Made by a program: the position numbers and the translations under genes
Notes under the pieces: model-generated
Told to the model about the DNA's origin: nothing
Databases searched by the model: none
What the model saw: only the letters and a program-made list of their open reading frames with translations
Assembly (NCBI RefSeq): GCF_003024675.1
Contig: NZ_PYLP01000015.1
Span: forward strand, 1-58,388
From: Faecalibacillus faecis
GTDB lineage: Bacteria > Bacillota_I > Bacilli_A > Erysipelotrichales > Coprobacillaceae
Reading direction: 5' to 3'
Length of the DNA stretch: 58,388 nt
Shown: positions 1 through 7,474 of the stretch, in pieces
How the letters are laid out: every line of letters starts with the position of its first letter
How positions within the stretch are numbered: the first letter of the stretch is position 1

Positions 1-116
<116 letters not shown>

Positions 117-245
117 CCTTCTATCTCTTCAGACAACTTTGGTCTGTTTAGCTCTTTTTTCTTTTAAACTTAAATTGACGTTGTGTTTTATTCTTTCCTG
201 TTCAGTTTTCAATGTCCTCTCACTCGTCTCTCTCGTCGAGTGCTC
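117..245 (-). other. rRNA operon leader
   Basis: Transcribed leader between the rrn promoter and the 16S 5' end. It contains the ACATTGAAAACTGAAC-type element (around 200-217) common in Firmicutes rRNA leaders and spacers, and a hairpin with CACTCG/CGAGTG arms at about 221-242. No coding sequence is supported; two short plus-strand open frames here are chance. Confidence 0.6.
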
Positions 246-249
246 ATTT

Positions 250-278
250 ATACTACCATCCATTTCTCCTTTTGTAAA
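250..278 (-). promoter_or_regulatory. rRNA operon promoter (sigma-A type)
   Basis: On the minus strand, -35 TTTACA (278-273) is followed after exactly 17 bases by -10 TAGTAT (255-250), about 130 bases upstream of the 16S 5' end. An A/T-rich stretch lies upstream (280-330), as in strong rRNA promoters with UP elements. Confidence 0.7.
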
Positions 279-326
279 GCTTTTTTTGAATTTTTTTTAT
301 TTTTTTATTTTATACTTTTTTATATA

Positions 327-360
327 TTAAAAAATCCATTTGGTATTACCCAAATGGATT
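327..360 (-). terminator. Terminator of the PFOR gene
   Basis: Perfect hairpin AATCCATTTGG/CCAAATGGATT (360-333) with a short loop, followed on the minus strand by a T run. It lies 17 bases past the stop codon of the oxidoreductase and separates it from the rRNA promoter. Confidence 0.85.
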
Positions 361-376
361 CGGTTTTATAACACTA

Positions 377-3300
377 TTATTGAGCCATTTTTTCCAAACG
401 AGCACGACGTTTTTGTGCATCAGCTTGACATTTAGCCATTAATTGTTCTGCATGTTCTGGATTTACTTTTAATAATTGAGAGAATCTGTTTTCACCTAAT
501 AAGTAATCTTTAAATCCTTCGAAGTTAGGAGTCTTAGAATCTAATTGTAATGGATTCTTTCCTTCTTCTTCTAATCTTGGATCATATCTTAATAAGTTGA
601 AATATCCACAATCAATTGCACGTTTTTGTTCAGCTTGATGATTTGCTAAACCACCTTTAATACCATGTGCTTGACATGGAGCATAAGCAATAATTAATGA
701 TGGTCCATCATAGCTTTCAGCTTCTTTCAATGCTTTAATTGTTTGTGCTGGATTTGCACCCATAGCAACTTGTGCAACATAAACATGACCATAAGCCATT
801 GCAATTTGTGCTAAATCTTTCTTAGCTCCTGTTTTACCACCAGCAGTAAACTTAGCAATAGAACCAGCTTGAGAAGATTTAGAAGATTGTCCACCAGTAT
901 TTGAATATACTTCAGTATCTAATACTAAAATATTAACATTTTCATTATTAGCGATTACATGGTCTAATCCACCATAACCGATGTCATAAGCCCATCCATC
1001 TCCACCAACAATCCATTGAGATTTAGAAACTAAATTACCTTTATTATCTAAAACTTCTTTAATGGCTTCATTTGAAGATGCTTCAACTAATTTTAGTAAT
1101 TCTGGAACAATTGCTTTTTCTTCACTTCTTTGTCCTTTTACAGATAAGTATTTTTCAATTATTTCTTTTAATTCAGGTTCACAAGCATCTTTAGCTTCTT
1201 CCATTACTTGAATCATATGTGCTTCATTATAGTTTTGAGCTAATTTCATACCATAACCAAATTCAGCATTATCTTCAAATAATGAGTTACACCATGCTGG
1301 CCCTTGACCATTTTTATCAGTTGTAAATGGTGTAGATGGTGTAGAACCAGAATAAATTGAACTACATCCTGTAGCATTTGCAATCATCATATCTGATCCG
1401 AATAATTGAGTTGCTAATCTATAATATGGAGTTTCCCCACATCCTGGACAAGCACCAGATACTTCAAAGTATGGTCTCTTGAATCCAACACCTTTTACAG
1501 TAGTTGTAGGATATTTATCATCACGATATTCTACTTCTTTATAGATGTAATCAGCTAATGGAGCATGATCTAATTCTTCATGAACATTAACCATTTTTAA
1601 AGCTTCACCTTTTTTATTTCCTAAACATTGTTCAACACATAAACCGCATCCAACACAGTTATCTGGTGAAACTTGAATTCTGTAAGATAATCCATCAACA
1701 CCTTTACCCATAGGTTTTAAAACATCATTAGAGATATCTTCTGGTGCATTAGCGATTTCTTCATCAGTCATTAAGAATGCACGAATCGTAGCGTGTGGAC
1801 AAACCATAACACAGTTATTACATTGGATACAGTCATCTTTATTCCATTGAGGAACCATTGTAGCAATCCCACGTTTTTCCATATAAGCCATTCCAGATTT
1901 CATAGAACCATCTAATTTGTCCATGAATGCTGAAACTGGTAAATCATTACCATCTAAAGCATTAATTACAGAAACAAAATTATCAAAATGATCATCACCT
2001 GTTAATTTTTTAGTTTCTTGAATTTCTAAATCAGCCCATTTTGGATCAACTGTTACTTCTTCAATTGCATCTTTACCAGCATCAATTGCTTTGTAGTTTA
2101 ATTGAACGATAGCATCACCTTTTTTACTATATGATTTTTTAGCCATTTCTTTCATATATTCAACAGCTTTATCAATTGGTAAAATTTGTGGATTTAATGC
2201 AAAGAATGCAGATTGTAAAATAGTATTTGTACGACGTCCCATACCAATTTCCATAGCAATCTTATTAGCATTAATAATATAGAATTTAGCATTCTTTGTA
2301 GCTAATTGTTTTTTCACTCTATTTGGTAAATAGTCAGCAACTTCTTCTTTAGAGAATTCTGTATTTAATAAGAATGAACCATTTTTCTTTAAGTTTTTCA
2401 ACATATCATATTTTAATACATAGTTATCTAATGAACATGAGATAAAGTCTGCATTATTTACATAATATGTAGCACGAATTGGTGAAGCACCGAATCTTAA
2501 GTTAGAACGAGTTGTTCCACCTGCTTTTTTACTATCATAAGCAAAGTAAGCTTGAGAATATAAATCTGTATGATCTCCAATGATTTTAATAGAAGATTTA
2601 TTAGCTGATACAGTACCATCTGATCCTAAACCATAGAATAGACATTCTGTATAATCACCAGTTACATTAAATTCTTCAGTTGGTAATGATAAGTGAGTAA
2701 CATCATCAACAATACCAATTGTAAAACTATTAAATGGATTATCTGAATTTAAATGATCATAAACAGCTTTGATTTGAGCAGGGTTTGTATCTTTAGACCC
2801 CATACCATAACGCCCACCAATTAAAACTTCAGCATCTTTTACAACACTGCATACATCTAAGTAAAGTGGTTCACCAGCAGAACCTGGTTCTTTTGTACGA
2901 TCTAATACCGCAATTTTCTTAGCTGAAGCAGGTAATACTTTTAATAAGTATTTTGCTGAGAATGGACGATATAAATGAACTTTAACTAAACCAACTTTTT
3001 CTCCAGATTTAGCCATTTCATCAATTGTATCTTTAATTGTTTCAGTAACAGAACCCATAGCGATAATAACTCTATCAGCATTTGGATCACCATAATAAGT
3101 AAATGGTGCATATTCTCTACCTGTTACTTCTGAGATTTTTTTCATGTAATCAGCAGCAATTTCTACAACTGCATCAATATGTTTATTTTGAGCTTCTCTA
3201 CCTTGGAAGTAAATATCATCATTTTCAGCTCCCCCACGTTCAATTGGGTTTGTATGAGGATTTAATGCATTTGCTTTAAATTTAGCTAATGCTTCTTTAT

Positions 3301-3886
3301 CTAACAAGTTTTCTAATACATCATAATCCATTACTTCAACTTTTTGAATTTCATGAGATGTTCTAAATCCATCGAAGAAGTGCATTACCGGAACAGATCC
3401 TTTGATTGCAGTTAAGTGAGCAACTCCCCCTAAATCCATTACTTCTTGTACTGAGTGAGAACAAATCATTGGAATACCTGTTTGACGACAAGCATACACA
3501 TCTTGATGATCTCCAAAGATATTAAGTGAACGAGTTGCTAAAGCACGTGCAGCAACATGGAATACACCTGGTAAATTTTCACCTACAATTTTATATAAGT
3601 TTGGGATCATTAATAATAATCCTTGAGATGCCGTAAATGTAGTTGCTAACGCTCCACCTTGTAAAGCACCATGAACTGCACCAGCAGCACCTGCTTCTGA
3701 TTGCATTTCAATAACATTTACAGGAGATCCAAAGATATTCTTCATTCCATTTGCAGCCCATGCTTCAGCATGTTCAGCCATTGGAGATGAAGGTGTGATA
3801 GGATAGATACTTGCTACTTCAGAAAATGCATACGCAACATGAGCAGCAGCTTGGTTACCATCCATTGACAAATATTTTTTAGCCAT
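377..3886 (-). CDS. nifJ: Pyruvate:ferredoxin (flavodoxin) oxidoreductase
   Basis: Single-chain PFOR, 1169 residues, the usual length. It oxidises pyruvate with CoA to acetyl-CoA and CO2 and reduces ferredoxin. The N-terminal TPP-enzyme pyrimidine domain holds the YPITPSSPMAE motif. A 2x[4Fe-4S] ferredoxin domain follows: CIQCNNCVMVCP near residue 685 and CVGCGLCVEQC near 745. Next come CPGCGE near 815 and the TPP-binding GDGWAYDIGYGG near 963 with the VYSNTGGQ signature. A GGAGG ribosome site precedes ATG 3886, and its own promoter and terminator make it monocistronic. It would supply acetyl-CoA to acetate kinase elsewhere in the window. No frame defects are seen. Confidence 0.98.
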   Translation of the reverse strand: MAKKYLSMDGNQAAAHVAYAFSEVASIYPITPSSPMAEHAEAWAANGMKNIFGSPVNVIEMQSEAGAAGAVHGALQGGALATTFTASQGLLLMIPNLYKIVGENLPGVFHVAARALATRSLNIFGDHQDVYACRQTGIPMICSHSVQEVMDLGGVAHLTAIKGSVPVMHFFDGFRTSHEIQKVEVMDYDVLENLLDKEALAKFKANALNPHTNPIERGGAENDDIYFQGREAQNKHIDAVVEIAADYMKKISEVTGREYAPFTYYGDPNADRVIIAMGSVTETIKDTIDEMAKSGEKVGLVKVHLYRPFSAKYLLKVLPASAKKIAVLDRTKEPGSAGEPLYLDVCSVVKDAEVLIGGRYGMGSKDTNPAQIKAVYDHLNSDNPFNSFTIGIVDDVTHLSLPTEEFNVTGDYTECLFYGLGSDGTVSANKSSIKIIGDHTDLYSQAYFAYDSKKAGGTTRSNLRFGASPIRATYYVNNADFISCSLDNYVLKYDMLKNLKKNGSFLLNTEFSKEEVADYLPNRVKKQLATKNAKFYIINANKIAMEIGMGRRTNTILQSAFFALNPQILPIDKAVEYMKEMAKKSYSKKGDAIVQLNYKAIDAGKDAIEEVTVDPKWADLEIQETKKLTGDDHFDNFVSVINALDGNDLPVSAFMDKLDGSMKSGMAYMEKRGIATMVPQWNKDDCIQCNNCVMVCPHATIRAFLMTDEEIANAPEDISNDVLKPMGKGVDGLSYRIQVSPDNCVGCGLCVEQCLGNKKGEALKMVNVHEELDHAPLADYIYKEVEYRDDKYPTTTVKGVGFKRPYFEVSGACPGCGETPYYRLATQLFGSDMMIANATGCSSIYSGSTPSTPFTTDKNGQGPAWCNSLFEDNAEFGYGMKLAQNYNEAHMIQVMEEAKDACEPELKEIIEKYLSVKGQRSEEKAIVPELLKLVEASSNEAIKEVLDNKGNLVSKSQWIVGGDGWAYDIGYGGLDHVIANNENVNILVLDTEVYSNTGGQSSKSSQAGSIAKFTAGGKTGAKKDLAQIAMAYGHVYVAQVAMGANPAQTIKALKEAESYDGPSLIIAYAPCQAHGIKGGLANHQAEQKRAIDCGYFNLLRYDPRLEEEGKNPLQLDSKTPNFEGFKDYLLGENRFSQLLKVNPEHAEQLMAKCQADAQKRRARLEKMAQ

Positions 3887-3916
3887 AATTAAAAAATTCC
3901 TCCTTTTGCTTACTTC

Positions 3917-3945
3917 ATTATACTACTTTCCAAACATTTTGACTA
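3917..3945 (-). promoter_or_regulatory. Promoter of the PFOR gene
   Basis: Minus-strand -10 TATAAT (3922-3917) with a weak -35 TAGTCA (3945-3940) at 17 bases spacing, about 30 bases before the ribosome site. No recognisable Rex palindrome overlaps it. Confidence 0.55.
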
Positions 3946-3983
3946 CACGTATTCATGAATTCACTTACTATTTCTGTTAGAAA

Positions 3984-4008
3984 CAAAAAATAGGGCCTTA
4001 TAGTCCTA
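3984..4008 (-). terminator. Terminator after the small membrane-protein operon
   Basis: Imperfect hairpin (TAGGaC/GgCCTA type, 4008-3991) directly after the stop codon, followed by six T residues on the minus strand. The stem is short, so the call is moderate. Confidence 0.5.
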
Positions 4009-4464
4009 CTAATTTTTACTCGTTGTATATGCTATCATTGCTCCGATAGCTATAAAAACTAAAGAAAAAAGATTGCTAAACTGCCCTAACGCTAGTTGAA
4101 TAGCTGTTGTTAAAGAAACAGATTGATTCCAAAAAATATAGTATGTCAATATCGGCGTAAACAGCGTTCCTAAAAGATAGCATACTGCCGAAATAATTCC
4201 AACTTTCTCACTTCCATAACGTGCTATTTTTAAAACAACAGAACCTGTAAAATAACCTGTTAAAATATCAAAATAAGAAAAACTCCACCCTATTTTCATA
4301 CTAAGAAAGTCAAAAGCAATTGTTGAAAAAATAGCTATCACTGTACCAACAATAAACATCCTTATATAATCGCTTACTGATAAATGATAATCATTATTTT
4401 GATTAAAAAACTTTTTAGCTTCTCGTCTTTGTTTATATTCATCATATTTTTCTTGAAAATTCAC
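4009..4464 (-). CDS. Four-helix membrane protein of unknown function
   Basis: I do not recognise a family. The chain has a charged amphipathic N-terminus (KYDEYKQRREAKKFF) and then about four hydrophobic segments, so it is a small integral membrane protein of about 150 residues. It is the last gene of an operon behind a rhomboid protease. A GTG at 4476 directly abuts the rhomboid stop. A GTG at 4464, about eight bases after AGGTGG, fits the ribosome site better and is used here. The tight junction suggests translational coupling. A link to the rhomboid, as substrate or partner, is possible but only inferred from position. Confidence 0.6.
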   Translation of the reverse strand: MNFQEKYDEYKQRREAKKFFNQNNDYHLSVSDYIRMFIVGTVIAIFSTIAFDFLSMKIGWSFSYFDILTGYFTGSVVLKIARYGSEKVGIISAVCYLLGTLFTPILTYYIFWNQSVSLTTAIQLALGQFSNLFSLVFIAIGAMIAYTTSKN

Positions 4465-4476
4465 TACATTCACCAC

Positions 4477-5091
4477 CTAATTGATTATCATTTTTTTCTT
4501 AATGTTTATTTTCTCTAAAATAATTGTTGTTACAAAACCACCAAGCATACCACCTATATGTCCCGAAAGAGAAATCGAAGGAATAGCAACAGAGATAAAA
4601 AACATTAATAAAACACTTGTTGCTATTTGTTTAAATAGATAACTATAAATATCTTTATAAAGAATCGCTAACGCTAAAAGTGAACCAATAAGTCCAAAAA
4701 TAACACCAGATATTCCTCCCATGACACTGTTTGTTCCACTATTAAACAATAAAAATAAAAGATACGAAAAACATGTTGTTGAAAGCATTGAAACAATGAT
4801 TACAATGGCATATTTCTTTTTCTTAAGAATTTTTTCCATTAAAATTCCTAAATTATAAAGAGAATAGATATTACAAAAAATATGCATCAAGCCAAAATGA
4901 ATAAAATTCGCTGTAATAAAGCGAAAATATTCATGATTATAATAAATATATAAAGGATTGAACCCACCAACTTCAATGCCTTCCATTGCTGACATTTCTA
5001 CTCCATAGCGTAATGTTGTATATAAATAAACAATAATACAAATTCCCATTAAAACATATGTAATTATACAATCTTTATATTTTCTATCCAT
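4477..5091 (-). CDS. Rhomboid-family intramembrane serine protease
   Basis: About 204 residues with six predicted membrane helices. The rhomboid signatures are present: HFGLMHIFCN in helix 2, the nucleophile motif GGISGVIFG (GxSG) in helix 4, and SGHIGGMLGG with the catalytic His in helix 6. Such proteases cleave membrane proteins within or near the bilayer. The open frame extends upstream to 5112, but GGAG (5101-5098) sits six bases before ATG 5091, which is therefore preferred. That leaves an 8-base overlap with the preceding DprA-like gene. The substrate is unknown; the membrane protein encoded immediately downstream is one candidate. Confidence 0.85.
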   Translation of the reverse strand: MDRKYKDCIITYVLMGICIIVYLYTTLRYGVEMSAMEGIEVGGFNPLYIYYNHEYFRFITANFIHFGLMHIFCNIYSLYNLGILMEKILKKKKYAIVIIVSMLSTTCFSYLLFLLFNSGTNSVMGGISGVIFGLIGSLLALAILYKDIYSYLFKQIATSVLLMFFISVAIPSISLSGHIGGMLGGFVTTIILEKINIKKKMIIN

Positions 5092-6085
5092 TTGCATCTC
5101 CAATAAATTCAAAAATAGACATTTGATCTATATTAATTTCTTCTTCCACTTCTTCTTTTTTATTTTCATTATAAATCATTTCAAAACTCATATCCGAAAC
5201 AATATTTTTAACATACAACGGTGTTGTTTTCATTTCCAATAAACGTTGATTCCCAAAACAATCATTATCAATAACAAGAGAAATCGTCCAGTTATGATGC
5301 ATATTATGCATAATAGTAAACCATGTTGCTCCACTATTGATTTTACTTGAAACAACAACTTGAAATTTCGATAAACCACATACATAACTATTACGATCAA
5401 TCGCGTGAGTTACTGTAAATCTTTTTATTGGATCAATAGCACTTAATAAAACAAGATTACCTGAGCGAATATAGCGCTTGTATTCCATTGCTTTATCTTC
5501 CATTTTTTCACATAGAAAACTGATGATATGTCCATGATGATGTAATGCATATTGAAATGCTTCTTGGTCTACACCTTTACAATCATTAGAAATCAGCCAC
5601 TTATTTTCATTGTTGATTTTATCAACTAATCTTTTAATACAACCCTTTTCCTTTTTTGTTACAGTTTGTAACCCAGTAAGAGAAATCCCTTCAAACTCTA
5701 CAGGAAGATTTCCTACCACAAATAAACAAGTTGGTGCATTTTTCTTCATCTTTTTAACCAAAATTTGCGGATATTCTTCATCGTATTTTGTAATAATACG
5801 AATTCCTTTTTGTTCATATTCATAAATATGTTTTAAAAACACATTCATCGTTTTCATTCTTTGTACTATTTTATAAGAAGTATACTCAGAAATATCTAAA
5901 ATATCCATCAATTCATCTGCATTCAAACCAAACAAACACCCTGGTCCACTTAAACCATGTACTTTTAAATTTTTTTCAACGTTGATCCATTCATCAAAAG
6001 TTAAAACAGCATCTTTATACGCATGCAAATCGCATGTAAACAACATTGTTGCTAAACTATTAAGATTTAACATCATTTTTTCCAT
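5084..6085 (-). CDS. Divergent DprA/Smf-like Rossmann-fold protein
   Basis: About 333 residues. The layout follows DprA: an N-terminal helical region, then GIRIITKYDEEYP (family pattern: start of the SLOG/Rossmann domain, near residue 94), WLISNDCKGVDQEAFQYAL (DprA: SGlArGID-x-AH-x-AL), a GHIISFL strand, and IDRNSYVCGLS (DprA: RNRIIaGLS). Key DprA positions have drifted: the G-[ST]-R loop reads GLQTV, and the GID-AH pair reads GVD-EA. Nucleotide or ssDNA binding may have changed or been lost. The frame begins at GTG 6094, but AGGTGAT places the start at ATG 6088 or 6085. It heads a three-gene operon with the rhomboid. Competence genes in this window are broken, so a role in DNA uptake is doubtful. 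Confidence 0.7.
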   Translation of the reverse strand: MEKMMLNLNSLATMLFTCDLHAYKDAVLTFDEWINVEKNLKVHGLSGPGCLFGLNADELMDILDISEYTSYKIVQRMKTMNVFLKHIYEYEQKGIRIITKYDEEYPQILVKKMKKNAPTCLFVVGNLPVEFEGISLTGLQTVTKKEKGCIKRLVDKINNENKWLISNDCKGVDQEAFQYALHHHGHIISFLCEKMEDKAMEYKRYIRSGNLVLLSAIDPIKRFTVTHAIDRNSYVCGLSKFQVVVSSKINSGATWFTIMHNMHHNWTISLVIDNDCFGNQRLLEMKTTPLYVKNIVSDMSFEMIYNENKKEEVEEEINIDQMSIFEFIGDANG

Positions 6086-6120
6086 CATAATCACCTTGTT
6101 TTTATTATAGCTTATCGCTA

Positions 6121-6149
6121 AAAAAAAAGCTATGATGAGATTTCATCTT
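6121..6149 (-). terminator. Possible terminator of the dead cupin gene
   Basis: Short hairpin GATGA/TCATC (6147-6134) on the minus strand, followed four bases later by nine T residues. It sits just after the remnant cupin frame and just before the DprA-like operon. Confidence 0.45.
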
Positions 6150-6171
6150 AACTTTCTTAAAAAACAACAAC

Positions 6172-6427
6172 TCATAACATTTTAAATTGTTCTTTTCCAT
6201 AAACAGCATATGGTAACCCAATAGGCATTACAATTGATTCACCATCTAAACAAGTTACAAAAGCATCTCCTCCACTTTTATGAGAGCTAATTTCTTCTTT
6301 TATCAAAAAAAAGTGTCACACTTAAAGCTTCATTTTGAGTTAATATTAAAAAAACAACTTGTCCTTTTTGATAAGTGACCGCTTCTTTTAATTTTAATAC
6401 TTTTTGTTTATCAATATTTTTTAACAT
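6172..6427 (-). pseudogene. Cupin-domain protein, frameshifted and internally deleted
   Basis: The minus strand starts with a good ribosome site (GGAGAAAAGGAT) and ATG 6427 and reads MLKNIDKQKVLKLKEAV, then QNEALSVTLFFDK. The frame then breaks near 6300. It resumes in another frame as EEISSHKSGGDAFVTCLDGE and ESIVMPIGLPYAVYGKEQFK, ending at a TGA at 6172. This matches the small stand-alone cupins of Firmicutes, which normally run about 105 residues. The central strand segment between the two metal-ligand motifs is missing. It is clearly non-functional. Confidence 0.75.
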
Positions 6428-6470
6428 ATCCTTTTCTCCAATGTACTTGTTTTACCATAGATTATATCCT

Positions 6471-7370
6471 TTATGCATTAGATATGTTCTTTTTTATAAA
6501 TTTAATTACTTCCTCGAGCATATCTTCACAAAAGAACATAGGCCCACCATGATCAGCACCCTTCATACGATAAAAAACAACATCTTTATTTTTACCCTTT
6601 AAAGCCTTATACAGTTTAACACTTTGCTTAAAAGCAACTAAACGGTCTTTTGTACCATGAGCAATTAAAATAGGTGGAATATTCCCATCTAAATATGCCA
6701 TTGGATTCGTTTGACGTGCAATATCTAAATGTTCTAAAACATTTTTTCTTCCTATTAAATAGCCTTCCGGACTATCTGGTTGTTGATGGTTTTCTGTGGT
6801 TGGAAAACCATCTTCCATCGTAATATCAACAACGCCATAAAAATCAATAATAGCTCTCACTTCATTTGAATATTCAGAATATAAATTACCATTAAACAAT
6901 GGGAGTTTAGCCGTAAGTCCGCTCACGAGAGCAACATGTCCACCCGATGAATCACCAAATAAAAAAACATTTTGTTCATCAACAAAATATTCTTCGTGAT
7001 GTTTCTTTAAAAAACGAATTGCTGTTTTAGTATCTTCTATTTGTGCAGGGAAAGGAGCTAAATCACTTTCACGATATTGCACAATAGCCACAACAAAACC
7101 TTGTTTGCACAAATAATTAAATTGTCCTACATGTTGATAAACATTTTGTTTATGCCAGGCAGAACCTTGAACGTAAACAATAAGTGGATATTTTTCATTT
7201 TCCATCATCCTTTTACGTGGAACTAATATTTGTAGCACACGACGGATTTCATCACTATTCATATACTCAACATCAGGAATATACATGGTATCCATTTCTT
7301 GATCAGATATGATACGTGTTTGCATTCCATCAATAAAAGTTTCATCTTCTATCATTTCTTCATACGTCAT
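6471..7370 (-). CDS. Alpha/beta-hydrolase (esterase/lipase-like)
   Basis: 299 residues of the BD-FAE/Aes-like hydrolase type. The nucleophile elbow is GDSSGGHVAL near residue 141, the acidic residue lies in HGTKDRLVAF, and the catalytic His is in the C-terminal GADHGGPMF. The usual HGGGW oxyanion motif is replaced by VQGSAW. No signal peptide is seen, so it is probably cytoplasmic, acting on small esters or acylated sugars. AGGAG precedes ATG 7370. It stands alone between PPDK and the broken cupin. The exact substrate cannot be read from sequence. Confidence 0.85.
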   Translation of the reverse strand: MTYEEMIEDETFIDGMQTRIISDQEMDTMYIPDVEYMNSDEIRRVLQILVPRKRMMENEKYPLIVYVQGSAWHKQNVYQHVGQFNYLCKQGFVVAIVQYRESDLAPFPAQIEDTKTAIRFLKKHHEEYFVDEQNVFLFGDSSGGHVALVSGLTAKLPLFNGNLYSEYSNEVRAIIDFYGVVDITMEDGFPTTENHQQPDSPEGYLIGRKNVLEHLDIARQTNPMAYLDGNIPPILIAHGTKDRLVAFKQSVKLYKALKGKNKDVVFYRMKGADHGGPMFFCEDMLEEVIKFIKKNISNA

Positions 7371-7439
7371 TTTATCATCTCCTAATATTTATTATTTCGC
7401 TTAAAAAAGAAAATTTCAATAATAGTATTCTACACAAAT

Positions 7440-7465
7440 AAAAAGAGAGTAGTTTTCACTACCCT
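7440..7465 (-). terminator. Terminator of ppdK
   Basis: Hairpin GGGTAGT-GAAA-ACTACTC (7463-7446) on the minus strand followed by TCTTTTT, a few bases after the ppdK stop codon. Confidence 0.8.
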
Positions 7466-7474
7466 CCTTATAAA

